Source: Timema cristinae (lineage: Eukaryota; Arthropoda; Insecta; Phasmatodea; Timematidae). From it: DNA of 64,000 bases. The DNA lies in contig JBCFYV010000207.1 of assembly GCA_039000515.1 (NCBI GenBank), positions 1-64,000 on the forward strand, given 5' to 3'. Positions 36,378 through 47,425 of this stretch are shown here, in pieces (the stretch's first letter is position 1; every line of letters begins with the position of its first letter). Position numbers and translations under genes: made by a program. Under the pieces are notes generated by a model. The model was not told the origin of the DNA, searched no databases, and saw only the letters and a program-made list of their open reading frames with translations.

Positions 36378-37644
36378 TTTTCGAGTTTTTAGGGAGGAGA
36401 TATTACCTTCTCTATCGCCCTTGACTGTTGGGTTGTATGGTAATGTTTCCCTCTCGACCCTTCGTGCAAACGCGGGCTCCTCTTGGTATTGCCGGTTTTC
36501 CTGGTTACGCCGTCCGCCAACACTGGGGTTCCTTCTAAGTTTATATTCTTCGCTAAAGTGTCTATTGTAATTTTTTTATTTCTTGTTGGCTCAATTCGAA
36601 ACTTGCGGCCTCTTTCACTAACTGAGGGACGGACTGTATCTGGGTTCTAGTTAAACTTATTTTAATATCAGGCCTTAGGTTGCGAAAAACAAGGTTCAGC
36701 TCCTGTTCCTGCGTGAACCTCCCGTGCCTTCTAATTAGAGTTTGCAATTCAGTTACATACTACTGTACGGATTCCGTGGGTTTTTGCATCCTTCCCGGAA
36801 TCTCCTCTTCTATTAACTTTTGGTAGTTAGTCTTAAAAAAATTAACTTTGAATAATGTTTGAAATTGCTCCCACTCGCGCCAGTTATGTTGATTGTTTCT
36901 CAACCACCGTAACCTACTTCCTTGAAAAATTTCGGGAAGCGCTTGTAATAACTCCTTATCGTTTAATGGTAAGTGTCTTTAAGTTCGTTTACCCTTTCTA
37001 AACAATCCACTGGGTCTGACTCCTCCCCAAAACGTACTCCCCATTTTCTCACTATACTCAAGACCATAAAAAGTCTGGATTTAACAACATCATGCGATTC
37101 CATTTGGATGGGATCAGTTATAGGTGATTTGTTATTCTTTTTTTTTTATTTCAGTCGTAAGATCTCTTGACACCCCCGAGCCCTCTGCCAGACGGCTGGA
37201 TAGCTCCTCTTCGTTACTAGAACGCGTGGGCTCCTTTTGGTGACCCCTAAACGACTTTACCTTTGCTTTGAGTTTTTCGCATAATTTTAAACCCGTCTCT
37301 TTTCCTTCTATTAACTTAGTATCGTCTATGGTCGCCCTTTCTAGTCTCGACGAAAGATGTAACAAGGTAGTTTCAATTTTTTTTATTTGACTTGGGGTAA
37401 GCTCTGTCTTGTCAGTTAGGTCTTTCTTTAGGGTATGTAACCTCCGTTCTACTATAGGAACTTCGTCTGATAGCGGAGGAATTAAGGCTGTTTTTACTAT
37501 CGAGGCGTTTAAGTCTCTTTCCCTGTCTAATAGTAGGAGGAGTTGGCTGCGTAACCCATCCACCGTATCTAACGGGGTTTCTCCACGTATTATGATCTCG
37601 TATTGTAGTTCATCTTTCAACAACCTGTTTGGATCCAAATCCAT
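36378..37644 (-). pseudogene. Gypsy gag, several lesions
   Basis: The N-terminal frame (37644-37132) starts at ATG with MDLDPNRLLKDELQYEI and IIRGETPLDTVDGLR, as in many insect Gypsy Gag proteins, and is charged and coiled-coil-like. It stops after a lysine run at an A-rich tract. Capsid-like sequence continues in other frames: KWGVRFGEESDPVDCLERV, then LLQALPEIFQGSRLRWL (about 36900), then an in-frame TAG near 36764, then NLRPDIKISLTRTQIQ to 36562. It shifts again before the zinc knuckle. At least three frame changes and one stop make Gag non-functional. Gag would form the particle and package RNA. Confidence 0.82.
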
Positions 37645-38791
37645 GATGACGGCGAGTAGAATTAACTATTGGGCAAGAGTCTAGTCTACTATTCCTATGG
37701 GATTTTGCGTTAATTTCCCTGGTTCGGATTCTTCTCATCTACGCGTCCCCTATTCACTCTACGATGTTCGACCCTTACCCTCTTTTTCCCTTCTAACCTC
37801 ACGCCGGCTCTTGCACTATTTGGCCTAGGTGGTGTCCTAAATAATAGGTTCTCAATGTTAACGCGTTGCGCTAGCTAGACAATTGACCCCCTGACCTCAG
37901 CAACAGCGTCGAACGAAACATACACCTTTCGTTAGACCTGTTTTCCTTTTAGTCTGTATTAATACCTAGTGGCTTCAACCCTATAGCGCTAAGCCTTTTT
38001 CTAAGAGTAAATAGTACCTCATAAATTGTTTATAGTAAGGCTAAACCTTGGTGTTTAGTCGTGTGAATGTTAGAAGGGACCTGACTCATATGTATAACAT
38101 TTTTTTTCCTACGTCACCAAATCAATTGTTTTTAAGACGTTTCTTACCTATTAGACCAACGTTCAGCAGTTTTATTTCAAATAGGTAGTTTAGTCCAACT
38201 GGCCCCTAGAACCTATAGTTTACTCATTTTGATTCCTATTAAACTCATCTGACCTTAAAAAAAGGAGAAATCACTCTTTATATTTATTATTGGTGAACCC
38301 TGATTGAGATGGGTGTTGCCCATCTACCACCCCTCCCGTCGAATGTGCACACACTGGATTAAACATTTGGAGAATGGGTTGCTGGAACTTGATGACTGTA
38401 CTTAGCTGTTAGTGGTGTTGTTGACTGGTAGATCCTGTAGGTCGTGCTTGTTGTTGATCCATTCTCGGGGTCGCTTGTCCGTGGCGAACCGCAGACCTTC
38501 CCGTTTTTTTCCGAGTAGGGATGCTTGTTGAATGTCTGCTTGGCCCCTTCGTCTGCTGGCCCCTGGGCTGGATATGGTGAACACCTAACGTGCTCCAATC
38601 TGCTCCGTGGTTCTGGACTGTAACGTGTTGATCCGGCTGGTGATAGCGATATTGCCTCGCGCTGCCCTCCGGATTGTTGAGTTGTCATCTAATGTGTCAC
38701 TTTCCACTTCTGGGACGGAATTGTTGTCGTCTTGCATGCTGGTGTATACTTGGATTTAACTGATGGTTTTTCAAATTATCACGCGTTCTTT
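37645..38791 (-). other. Gypsy 5' leader between primer site and gag
   Basis: About 1.1 kb on minus between the 5' LTR and the gag ATG. An open frame at 38688-38359 is proline- and serine-rich with no motif that I recognise. It may be leader sequence without coding function. Confidence 0.5.
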
Positions 38792-38799
38792 CTTTATTG

Positions 38800-38809
38800 T
38801 CTGCTACCA
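38800..38809 (-). promoter_or_regulatory. Gypsy primer binding site, initiator tRNA-Met-like
   Basis: On minus, one base after the 5' LTR, the sequence is TGGTAGCAGA. This is complementary to the last ten bases, including CCA, of eukaryotic initiator tRNA-Met. The match stops after ten bases. Confidence 0.55.
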
Positions 38810-38810
38810 T

Positions 38811-39113
38811 TGTGCTATGCTCGGGTCCGTTTGTCTGAGGATCTTAATTAGAAGTAATAATCAAGCCGTGGATGGAAAGATACTTTTATAATTTATTTAT
38901 AGAATATACAACACAAAAGAGGCTTCCTTCGACTCGTGAGCGTGCGCATTGTTCAACGACTCCCAATCTAGACTAGCCATTCACCGAGAGGGGTTGACTC
39001 TTTCAAGTCAGGCCAGTTAATCATGACCTCTCACGTCGTGTCAGCCCACTCTGAGCCGACCCCGACTCAAGCGCTACAGTTTGCAGAGCCCGCCACCCAA
39101 TGCGCACGCCACA
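38811..39113 (-). repeat. 5' LTR of the Gypsy element
   Basis: 303 bp, TG...CA. It is intact and provides the reference that shows how the 3' LTR was split. On minus it begins TGTGGCGTGCGC and ends GCATAGCACA. Confidence 0.95.
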
Positions 39114-40157
39114 ACAGGTCTTCATTTCTATTAGGTTCATTTTCAATAAATAGTCGCCATTGCTACACAATAATCGACCTTACGCATTCGAATGATTCTA
39201 AGGCTAATTTAATACAAATTTTAAGTGGTTGTACACTTTACAATCGATTAACAGCCAAAAATAATTCGAATGCAAATTACAAAATTATTCGATTATTTTG
39301 CTACATTACTACGTGGATTCTTCTTTTTCATTTCTTTAAAATTTTACCTTCCTAACTAATCGCATACAGCACGAATAGTTTGAGAGATAATTTTTTTAAC
39401 GTTGACTTAAATTTATTAAGTAGATAAGTATATACTTTTTATGTATTTAATAAAACATTGCTCGGCCGTAATATTGAGATCGTTTTATAATTTTATTCAC
39501 TGAAATAGTTTTACGAATGTAAGCTTATACATTTTTGTTATGCTTAGGAAATATTAAAGGGAAAATTATTTAGATTCTTTTAAACACAAAGGGAAACGTA
39601 TGTTCCTAATTTAATTATTAATCGTACGTAAAAGTATTTATATTAATTGCGAGCTACTTATTTGAGAAATGAATTCAATTATTCACTGTATAGTATTTTG
39701 TTGTGGCTGTACTATGATCTTTGACACTGGCTCAAGGAATTAAACGCAGTAATAGAAAAGTGTTGATAAGCTGCAAACGCAAAGGAATGCGTGTTGGGAG
39801 ACCAGGCAGCAGAGTAAAGAGAATAGTAGCACAAAGCAAAACCAGCAACTAGTAACTACTTTTAGAAGTAGTAAATATCCGATTATTACTGACTCTTTAC
39901 TACTTTTCAAAATCATTCGATTATGCCCATCACTATCCTGAGCCCAACTATATTAGACTGTAGTCAGAGAAAAAGGTGGTCAGACAAACCAACTCCACCA
40001 CAAGCATAGTGCGCAAGCACGAACAAGAACAAGGAAGGGAGGGGGGCAGAAAACAAAAAATCACGGCGCTTACGAGTGACAATAAGGGGCGTCCAGAGAA
40101 CAAAAAAATAAAAAATAGAAATCGATAGGTCAAAGACACGATACATAACAATACTCT

Positions 40158-40189
40158 TGTGCGAGCTAACATAACATTAGCTCGGCACA
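40158..40189. repeat. Hairpin TGTGCGAGCTAA...TTAGCTCGGCACA
   Basis: 12-bp arms with one bulged G around CATAACA. It is the sister of 19302-19335. Confidence 0.7.
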
Positions 40190-40239
40190 AATATTACAAC
40201 AAAAACAATAGTTGCGGGCAATTTATTACCGAAATCGGT

Positions 40240-40790
40240 AAGTTACTAATATTTCTTACTTAATGGCAATACCGAACCTCTCAAACCAAACAGGCTATAA
40301 GTTACTCATAAATCACTAACTTTCTTATAAAGGTTTTTCCAAGCCAGACAGGTTATGAGTTACTAACATTCTTTCTAACCAGAATACTATAGCTCTCACG
40401 CCAGACAGGCTCTAAGTTACTCATATGTCACTAACCTTATAAAGCTTTCAAGCAAGACAGGATATTTGTTACCAACAAGTTACTAACATTCTTTCTAACC
40501 AGAATACTATAGCTCTCACGCCAGACAGGCACTAAGTTACTCATAAGTCACTAACATTATAAAGCTTTCTAGCCAGACAGGATATAAGTTACTAACAAGT
40601 TACTAATATTCTTTCTAACAAAAAATACTAAAACTTTTACGCCAGACAGGCTCTAAGTTACTCATAAGTCACTAACATTATAAAACTTTCAAGCCAGACA
40701 GCGTATAAGTTACTAACATTCTTTCCAACAAACAATACTAAAACTCTCACGCCAGAAAGGCTATAAGATACTAACATTTTCAAAATTCTA
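40240..40790. repeat. 120-bp tandem repeat, about 4.5 units
   Basis: CTCTCACGCCAGACAGGC recurs near 40393, 40513, 40634 and 40745. Each unit has two half-like parts, CAGACAGG...AAGTTACT, followed by CTAACATT, so the unit may derive from an older repeat of about 60 bp. Confidence 0.88.
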
Positions 40791-41471
40791 CGTCTTGTAA
40801 AAATTGACAAATTGAATACCCTATGAACCCAGATGGGGTTTTTACGTTACACAAAACTAAACTGAAGATAAACATTCTTGAAAATGTCGTATCTAAAAGG
40901 ATTAAAGTAATACGTGATATCCCTAAGAAGCTTATTTTTTATATTTGTAAAGGTTTTAAATTTAAATATTAAATTGCCAAAACAGAATTTCAAAAATACA
41001 ACAGCCAAAAGGGAATTTCGTACCTTCTAAAAACATCCCGGACACCTATGTGTGTCCGAGGACCTGATCCTAACAAGAGTAGTTCGTCCATCTGGCTACA
41101 CCATTATATACAAAATTATTCTAGCTCAGAGAGGGGAAAGAGGGGTTAACAAAACAAAAGGCAAACATAAAACAACGAAGAGAGGGAGGGGATAGGATAG
41201 ATAGACGACGGTAGAACAATTTAGCAGAAGGTAGATAGTTCCAGAACAAATGTTTTAACACGTCACCACTTTATTGCGTATGCGCGCCACAATTTTCCCA
41301 ACATGCCCCGCGATAATGCACAGTTCTGTCTTGCATGATTTTCACTTGCTTAGTTGGTCAGTTAAGTTCATCGTGACATGTCATTTTTGTGCGGGGAGTA
41401 CATTAGAGTGTTGAAGCTGCTGAATGGGGCAATGGTGAGTTTACTCGTTTTAATTCCAATAGTGTCTAGTC
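40791..41471. other. Region upstream of the DUF7869-like gene
   Basis: No family was seen. From about 41255 the sequence becomes CpG-richer (GCGTATGCGCGCCAC), and a possible donor ATG|GTGAGT lies near 41434. It may hold the promoter or a first exon of the gene that follows. Confidence 0.3.
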
Positions 41472-42996
41472 TTGCGTGTAAAAGACAGGGCTTCTCGCAG
41501 ACTGTGCACAGTAGGGTACACAGCAGTGCACTGTAAGGTTTCTTACAAAGTTTGTGCTCTAGCTTTCCGAAATATACTTGGTTTGAGTGTAAAAATGTTT
41601 CGCACTGTTCATGTACAGGTGAAAAGCTCTGAGAGTATGGACAAAGACATGTGAGGCCATCGAGAAAAAATAAAAAAATATCTGACTCGGACAGATTAAA
41701 GGGGAATGAGCATATTAACAGTTTTCCTGCATTATCTAGTCATTACAGCAGAGGTAAAAGTCCGCACAGAAATTACTTGTCATATTATTTAAACATTTCA
41801 AGAATGTATGAATTATACTGTGACTTGCTTATTCAAAATGGCGAGGAACGTCCCGTCAAAGAATCCTTCTACAGACACATCTTCAACACGAAATTTATTC
41901 TTGGATCCACACCACCCATGTCCGATACTTGCAACTATTGTGAAATAATGACACGACAGCTGGAAATTCTAAACTAAGAAAATGATGCTCAAGAAATTCG
42001 ACAACTGAAATTTGAAAGTATGCTGTATGAAAGGAAGGCGAAGATGGCTCAAACATTATTAAAACAAATGGCAGGAAATAGAGACCCAACAGTTGCTGCC
42101 ATTGCAATAGACTCACAACAAGCACTGCCAACATCTAAAATAACTCCAGTACACAGTTCTACAAAAGGAAATATGGACCTTTTATTTTGCCATCCACAAT
42201 CTGAAGAACGTAAACGCTTCAATATATATCTGGGATGAGACCACTGAAACAAGAGGATCCGACGAAATTGCAAGTTGCCTGATGCATTACATAGACAATA
42301 AAATACCAGAGGATGTAAAAACATCACACATTATTGGTGACAACATTTCAGCTCAAAATAAAAACATGTATATGGTTCTGACCTGTCTAAGATACATTCA
42401 TGCAGACCGGTTTAATAGTAGTGAACACACCTTCATGGTGCCTGGTCATTCTTATCTGCGCTGCGACCTTGACTTTGGAAATATTGAAAAGTATCATCGG
42501 AAAAGAGAGATGTTTCATGGATGCATTATGCACAGCAAATTATAATTATCAGAACAAAGAATCATTTCGTAGCTGTGTATCTGAACCGAGAGGACTTCAA
42601 AAATATAGGGTTCTTCAGAATCATATAACAAAGTGGCATGTTCAGGGTGCCAAGATTTCAGAGGCCGGAGTTCTAGTTTTCTCCAACCATTTAAATATGA
42701 AATTTGGTATCAAGCCGGCATTTAACACTGGAGAACCTTATTTAATAAAACTACAAAAAGAGCGGGGAAAAAATTATCATCAGAATCATTTCAATCTATC
42801 AGTCATCAGTTTACCTGTGAAATACATGAAACCTTTGCCAATTCCTACAGATAAGCTAGCTAATGTCCGAGCTCTTTTACCAACATTCACCAAACTCACC
42901 ATACATATTTCAACAATATATTCCATGGACAAGATATTGTGCCACACCACGCCAACGAAGAAGAGGCCCAATTGGACGATGATGGCGACTTGTTAA
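41472..42996 (+). pseudogene. DUF7869-like gene, at least four lesions
   Basis: The order of blocks fits an insect-rich family usually annotated as DUF7869, as I recall it. First comes VCALAFRNILGLSVKMF (from 41560), then RNYLSYYLNISRMYELY and PVKESFYRHIFNTKF with a CNYC pair (to 41975). Next come WDETTETRGSDEI (42229), GDNISAQNKNMYMVLTCL, VPGHSYLRCDLDFGNIEK and finally LLPTF. Acidic residues in WDE, GDN and EK suggest an RNase H-like fold, but this is inference. Lesions are a frame change near 41650, an in-frame TAA at 41975, a change in the ATATATAT run near 42226 and another near 42500. The family's function is not established; its repeated, intron-poor copies suggest a mobile element. Confidence 0.65.
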
Positions 42997-43099
42997 TTAA
43001 CCTGGCATCTCCATCAACATAAACACTGAGTCGGTATGTAAACTTGTATCAATTTAAAGTGAATTTTAATATTAAGTAACTAACATAATATTATTATTA

Positions 43100-44640
43100 T
43101 TTTATTTTTATTTTTAACACGGCCGGCTACGTGTAAATAGTGTGAAACATTAAGCAAAACCTTGAAAAATTACAAGGGACGCGTACAAAGTACAAAAACC
43201 AACATCCCAGTTGGCGCATACACCTCTACTTGCGATGTTCAGAGAACCATAGCATAAACTTGACAGTCGCCGGTTGGGTTTCTTATCGTTCGGCGGCCCG
43301 TTGTTTACCTTTTCGTCTGGAGCTATTACGGCACGGAGTCGAAGGTCGCCTGTAGTTTCCTCATGACCTTTTGGACCTTAGTTTAAGGTACCATGTGGGC
43401 GGGGGTAGTCGGCCCACTCGGGGGTCTCGATGGCTGGCGAAGGGGGTGGAGGTAGGGGAGAAGGAGTAAGGGCGGGGTGGTGTGGCGAGGGGTCTCAGGT
43501 GGTACCCGGTGGGACTGAGTGGGGAGATTGGGGTTGGGGAAGCACGTACGGTGGGTGAGTCGCGGGAGTATGGGGAAAGGTAGGCGGGGGATGAGGGGGT
43601 GAGCGGAGAGGAGTGTTGTGTGGTGATCCAGGGAATCGGGTGGCCGGTGTGCCGTCTTGGTAGTTGGTTGGTCCTTGTGTGGAGTATCCTGTCCGCGAGG
43701 TGCTGGGCCCCAGCGGGGCAGGGTCGGCGTTGCGGGACCGGTTTTGCGCGTGGTGCTGCCTTGTCTGCTGGGCCTTTCCGGCGCGATTCGTATATCCTAT
43801 GTCGTTCCCGCGATGGTTACCCGAGTACTGCCGGAGGCATTGGTGATAAGGGCGAGAAAGGGGGAGAATGCTCGGTGATAAAGGGAATGATCGAGTGGAT
43901 GGTTAGGTGGTGGTAGAGGGAGGGAGAGAGAGACTGGGTCGTAGGAAGTAAGGGGGGGGGGACCTTGGCACTCAAGATGGCGCGGTGAGGTTGGAAGGGG
44001 AGGGGAAGACCTCGGCACTCAAGATGGCGCGGTGAGGTTGGAAGAGGGGGGGAAGACCTCGGCACTCAAGATGGCGCGGTGAGGTTGGAAGGGGGGGAGA
44101 CCTCGGCACTCAAGATGGCATGGTGAGGTTGGAAAAAGGGGGGGAAGACCTCGGCACTCAAGATGGCGCGGTGAGGTTGGAAAGGGGGGGTAGACCTCGG
44201 CACTCAAGATGGCGCGATGAGGTTGGAAGGGGGGGAGACCTCGGCACTCAAGATCGCGTGGTGAGGCAGGGAGAGGCAAGGAGGAGGGATGACGGGGGAA
44301 CTTGCAGTTGACCGTTCATACTCGTATATACTTGGATATCCGCTTATTACCATTAGCGAGGTAACTACAAAGGAGCACTGACCGTGCTGGCCCGGTCTTA
44401 CCACCGGTACTGATGATCTGGGACAGACAGTCAGACAGACAAAAGGCATGCTCCGATGCTTCCAGAAGGGGAGCACGAGAGCAAGTTCCAACACGTACCG
44501 ACCAATTGGTCACACCGTGTGGTTCGCAAAAATTTAAAAACGGGTTGTCGCGTTTCGCGAAGTTCTGAAACAAAGAAACAGAGATTACATAATATTAGTA
44601 ATATTGGGGTAAAAAAGGGGGGTAAGAAATTGAGAAACCG
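43100..44640. other. GC-rich stretch between the DUF7869-like gene and LINE RT
   Basis: From about 43200 the DNA is G-rich on plus, with many GGGG and CpG words. Open frames exist only because stops are rare. The 46-bp array at 43955-44275 lies inside. On minus it directly follows the LINE RT stop, so part of it could be the LINE 3' region; I cannot show this. Confidence 0.4.
43955..44275. repeat. 46-bp G-rich tandem repeat, 7 units
   Basis: ACCTCGGCACTCAAGATGG recurs near 43962 (as ACCTTGG), 44009, 44056, 44100, 44148, 44194 and 44238. Steps are 44-48 bp, mainly because the G-run (5-9 G) varies in length. Each unit also has CGCGGTGAGGTTGGAA. Confidence 0.93.
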
Positions 44641-44641
44641 A

Positions 44642-45783
44642 CTAAGGGTTTTTTAGAGTTACGTGCGGAGACACTACTCTATGGGGGGGCTGGGTGAGAG
44701 CCTCCCAAACCACTGTTGACACATCTCGCTTATCCGAGCAGGGCTTTGGGACGTCGATGGCACCCACCAGGGTCGATGACGTAGTTCCCAAGCCCTGGAT
44801 AAGAGGATTGGTGGCACCGGGAAGTCTAGCGTAGAAAGACTGCGCCAGTTTCCGGAAGTGGTCCTTGATGGTAGGCATATCCAGGTCACGATGAAGAGTC
44901 TCATTCCGGACATACCAAGGTGCGCCCACAATGATCCTCAGACATACGCTCTGGAACGCCTGCATCCTCCTCATATACGTGTCCGCCAGGTGACCCCAAG
45001 CGGGACACGCATAGTCGAGGATCGGCCTGAGCAGCTGCTTGTACAGCGTCAGACCGTTCCTTGTAGACAGGGCGCTACGCCTGTTAAGCAGTGGGCCTAG
45101 GACTCCCAGCCTTTGCCTCGCCTTGTTGAGTCTTTCGTTGCAGTGTCGTCTCCAGGTCAGTTTTGTGTCCAGCGCAAGTCCCAGGTACTTAACACTGTCC
45201 GCCCATCTGATCTGTTCTCCGAACAGCCGGAGTGGAGCCGGCCTGTAGTACTTTCTTTTCCATGTGAAGAGCATTGCAGTGCTCTTCTCCACGTTAATAC
45301 TTGTTCTCCAGGTTGTCAGCCACCCCTCCAACTGCGTCAGGTGCGTCTGGAGTCGCCTCTCCACCAGCTGCCCTCGCCACGACTCCGCTACTAGAGCCGT
45401 GTCGTCCGCATACAGAGCCAACTCGGTGCCTGGGGATTTTGGAATGTCATTCACATAGAGACTGAAGAGCAGCGGGCCCACCATGGAACCCTGCGGCACT
45501 CCAGCTCGGATGCTTCTGACTTGGGAGGTGGCGTTCCCAAAGGTAGTGGAAAAGGTGCGATGGGAAAGATAAGATTGAACAACCTTAACTAGGTAGAAGG
45601 GCAGGTTCAGGGAGAGGAGTTTGAAAAGGAGACCCTCGTGCCAAACACGGTCGAAGGCCTTTGCCACGTCAAGAAAGACAGCACCAGTCAGCCTGTTGAT
45701 GTTGAAGTTCCTCGTAACCTGTTCCACGAGCCGGACAAGTTGATGAGACGTAGCGTGTCCCGCCCGAAAGCCGAACTGCTCGT
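44642..45783 (-). pseudogene. 5'-truncated Jockey-like LINE reverse transcriptase
   Basis: Minus frame open to the end. Family sequence begins EQFGFRAGHATSHQL near 45783, runs through GAVFLDVAKAFDRVWH (RT motif A) and AGVPQGSMVGPLLFSLYVND (motif B), then ALYADDTALV with YADD at residues 106-109. It continues with KYLGLALDTKLTW, YKQLLRPILDYACPAWG and the C-terminal region to the stop at 44642. These are standard for Jockey/RTE-type insect LINEs. Upstream of EQFGFR the sequence stops matching, so the endonuclease, ORF1 and the first RT motifs are missing, as in 5'-truncated insertions. The retained RT has no lesion, so the insertion may be rather young. No poly-A tail or target duplication was identified. 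Confidence 0.85.
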
Positions 45784-47020
45784 TTGATCTGGGTTGGGAG
45801 CCAGCCGCTTTTATTCCCCCAGACCGCCCGTCAAACTGGGAGGAGGGGTCGCTGGCGCTGCGCGCGCATCCCTTCTCCTGCTGCAGCGTTGGATGGCAGG
45901 GGTAGTGTGTGCAAGAGCGTCCTAACTTTGAAATGTAGCGGGTCCGTGCAAGGACCGGCTATGTCTGAGGTGGTTGGGGTATAACAATCTTTGAAAACAT
46001 GTTTCTCAAAACTGACTCTCGGCGTATACGCCCTTCATATTCTATATCTTCTATATCCCTTAATTTAGGTAAAAATATTTAATCTTTGTCAATAATTATT
46101 TTTATTCTTATATACAATAAGTACAATGTAGAATGATCATAATTCATTAGTACAAAATTATAATATAATTTATTCACGTAGCGTAATACATTAAGGCATA
46201 ATTTCAAATCCTTCATATTTTCGAAGTACAGGAACATGTTATCAATTAATTAATCCAGTTATATGTAAATCTTGTGCAGTTTTCTTGCAGGTTCACCTAA
46301 TTCCTTAGATTTATGTAAGCTATTGTTTTAATTATTTCGTTGACATGCTATTTTTGACACATACCTAGCTCATTGGCTTACATGAATTTTAAAAACATGT
46401 TTGATCGCTGTGAACACGAGGAAAGTTTTTGTGGTCCCTTTCAACACCAGTCGTTTTGATCACGGTCGCCTTCATTACATAACCAAACCTATTTTAAAAA
46501 AATCATTAGAAAGTTCTATGAATAAAACAGCTTTTTAAATATTCTGACACATATTTTAAAGTTTATTTTACATGAATCAAAACGTGATGTACAAAGTTAG
46601 CACTTTTAAGTAATTTGGTTTATTTAAAATACTACTATACACGCCAAAAGAATTATCGTTTATGACACTAGATTATTATTTTAACCTCTGCCCTTTGTTA
46701 CCATAAAAGTTATTACTATAATATAGCTTCTAAGGGAATATTTTCAATTTCAGAATTTTTTTTGGCCCTCCGGTTGATGGGGGACCTCTCTCCCCCCATT
46801 ACCCCTAAAACACTCCCCCATTCCATTTCCCAAAATCTGATCCTGGCTACATACATCCTTGTCATAAATTGATTGATGTTAAATCATTGTTCTTGAACTT
46901 TAGAAAATTCTCTTGAACTTCTAATTTATATGAAATATTGCTAATAATATACAACAATGTTCCCAATAGCGAACATAAAAATATATGTTTGTATTTTCTA
47001 AACAGTTCTTCCTACCAGAA
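45784..47020. other. Non-coding stretch right of the LINE fragment
   Basis: GC-rich to about 45990, then AT-rich. No family was seen. Confidence 0.35.
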
Positions 47021-47027
47021 TCTTACA

Positions 47028-47120
47028 ATGGCTAGCTCACCAGACTCGTAATCTGGAGGTAAGAATAAAAAAGTATGTAATTGATAATGTTTTCAACCAT
47101 ATCATGGGGTTTGATCCGTA
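47028..47120 (+). pseudogene. tRNA-Thr(CGT)-like fragment with internal insert
   Basis: CCAGACTCGTAATCTGG forms a perfect 5-bp anticodon stem with loop CTCGTAA (anticodon CGT). TAGCTCA precedes it as a shortened D arm. A GGGGTTTGATCC T-arm word follows only after about 50 extra bases in the variable-arm position. This is a SINE or tRNA relic and not a working tRNA. Confidence 0.35.
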
Positions 47121-47339
47121 CAGGTCTCATCGTGACCAGGAGAACATCCACTTAAAGCAAGTAACAATGTTCAATTTGTGAGACTAGTTTTTTATATCTC
47201 TCCGGCCTCCGATCACAATGAACTACAACACCATAAACGAGTTCCAGCTGCACAAAGCTGACTTGTTGGCTGAAAAAGAAAAGAAACTGTCAGTCAACAG
47301 GTATTAATTAACTATTATGAGTGACAGCAAAAACCACCT

Positions 47340-47425
47340 CTATGATCTACTTGTCAAGTTCCTGTCTACAGATCCAGAGGTCCCGGGTTCGTTCCCTGAC
47401 ACATTCAGAACTTTTCTGGGAAGCA
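47340..47425 (+). repeat. Worn tRNA-like SINE head
   Basis: AGGTCCCGGGTTCGTTCCC is a B-box word preceded by a possible anticodon arm. No recognisable body follows. It lies just left of copy B. Confidence 0.35.

Noticed and set aside
38359..38688. 109-codon frame in the Gypsy leader
   Set aside because: No motif and overlaps another open frame; probably untranslated leader.
44019..44279. Proline-rich minus frame over the 46-bp array
   Set aside because: Several frames and both strands are open across the array, which is a sign of a repeat and not of selection.
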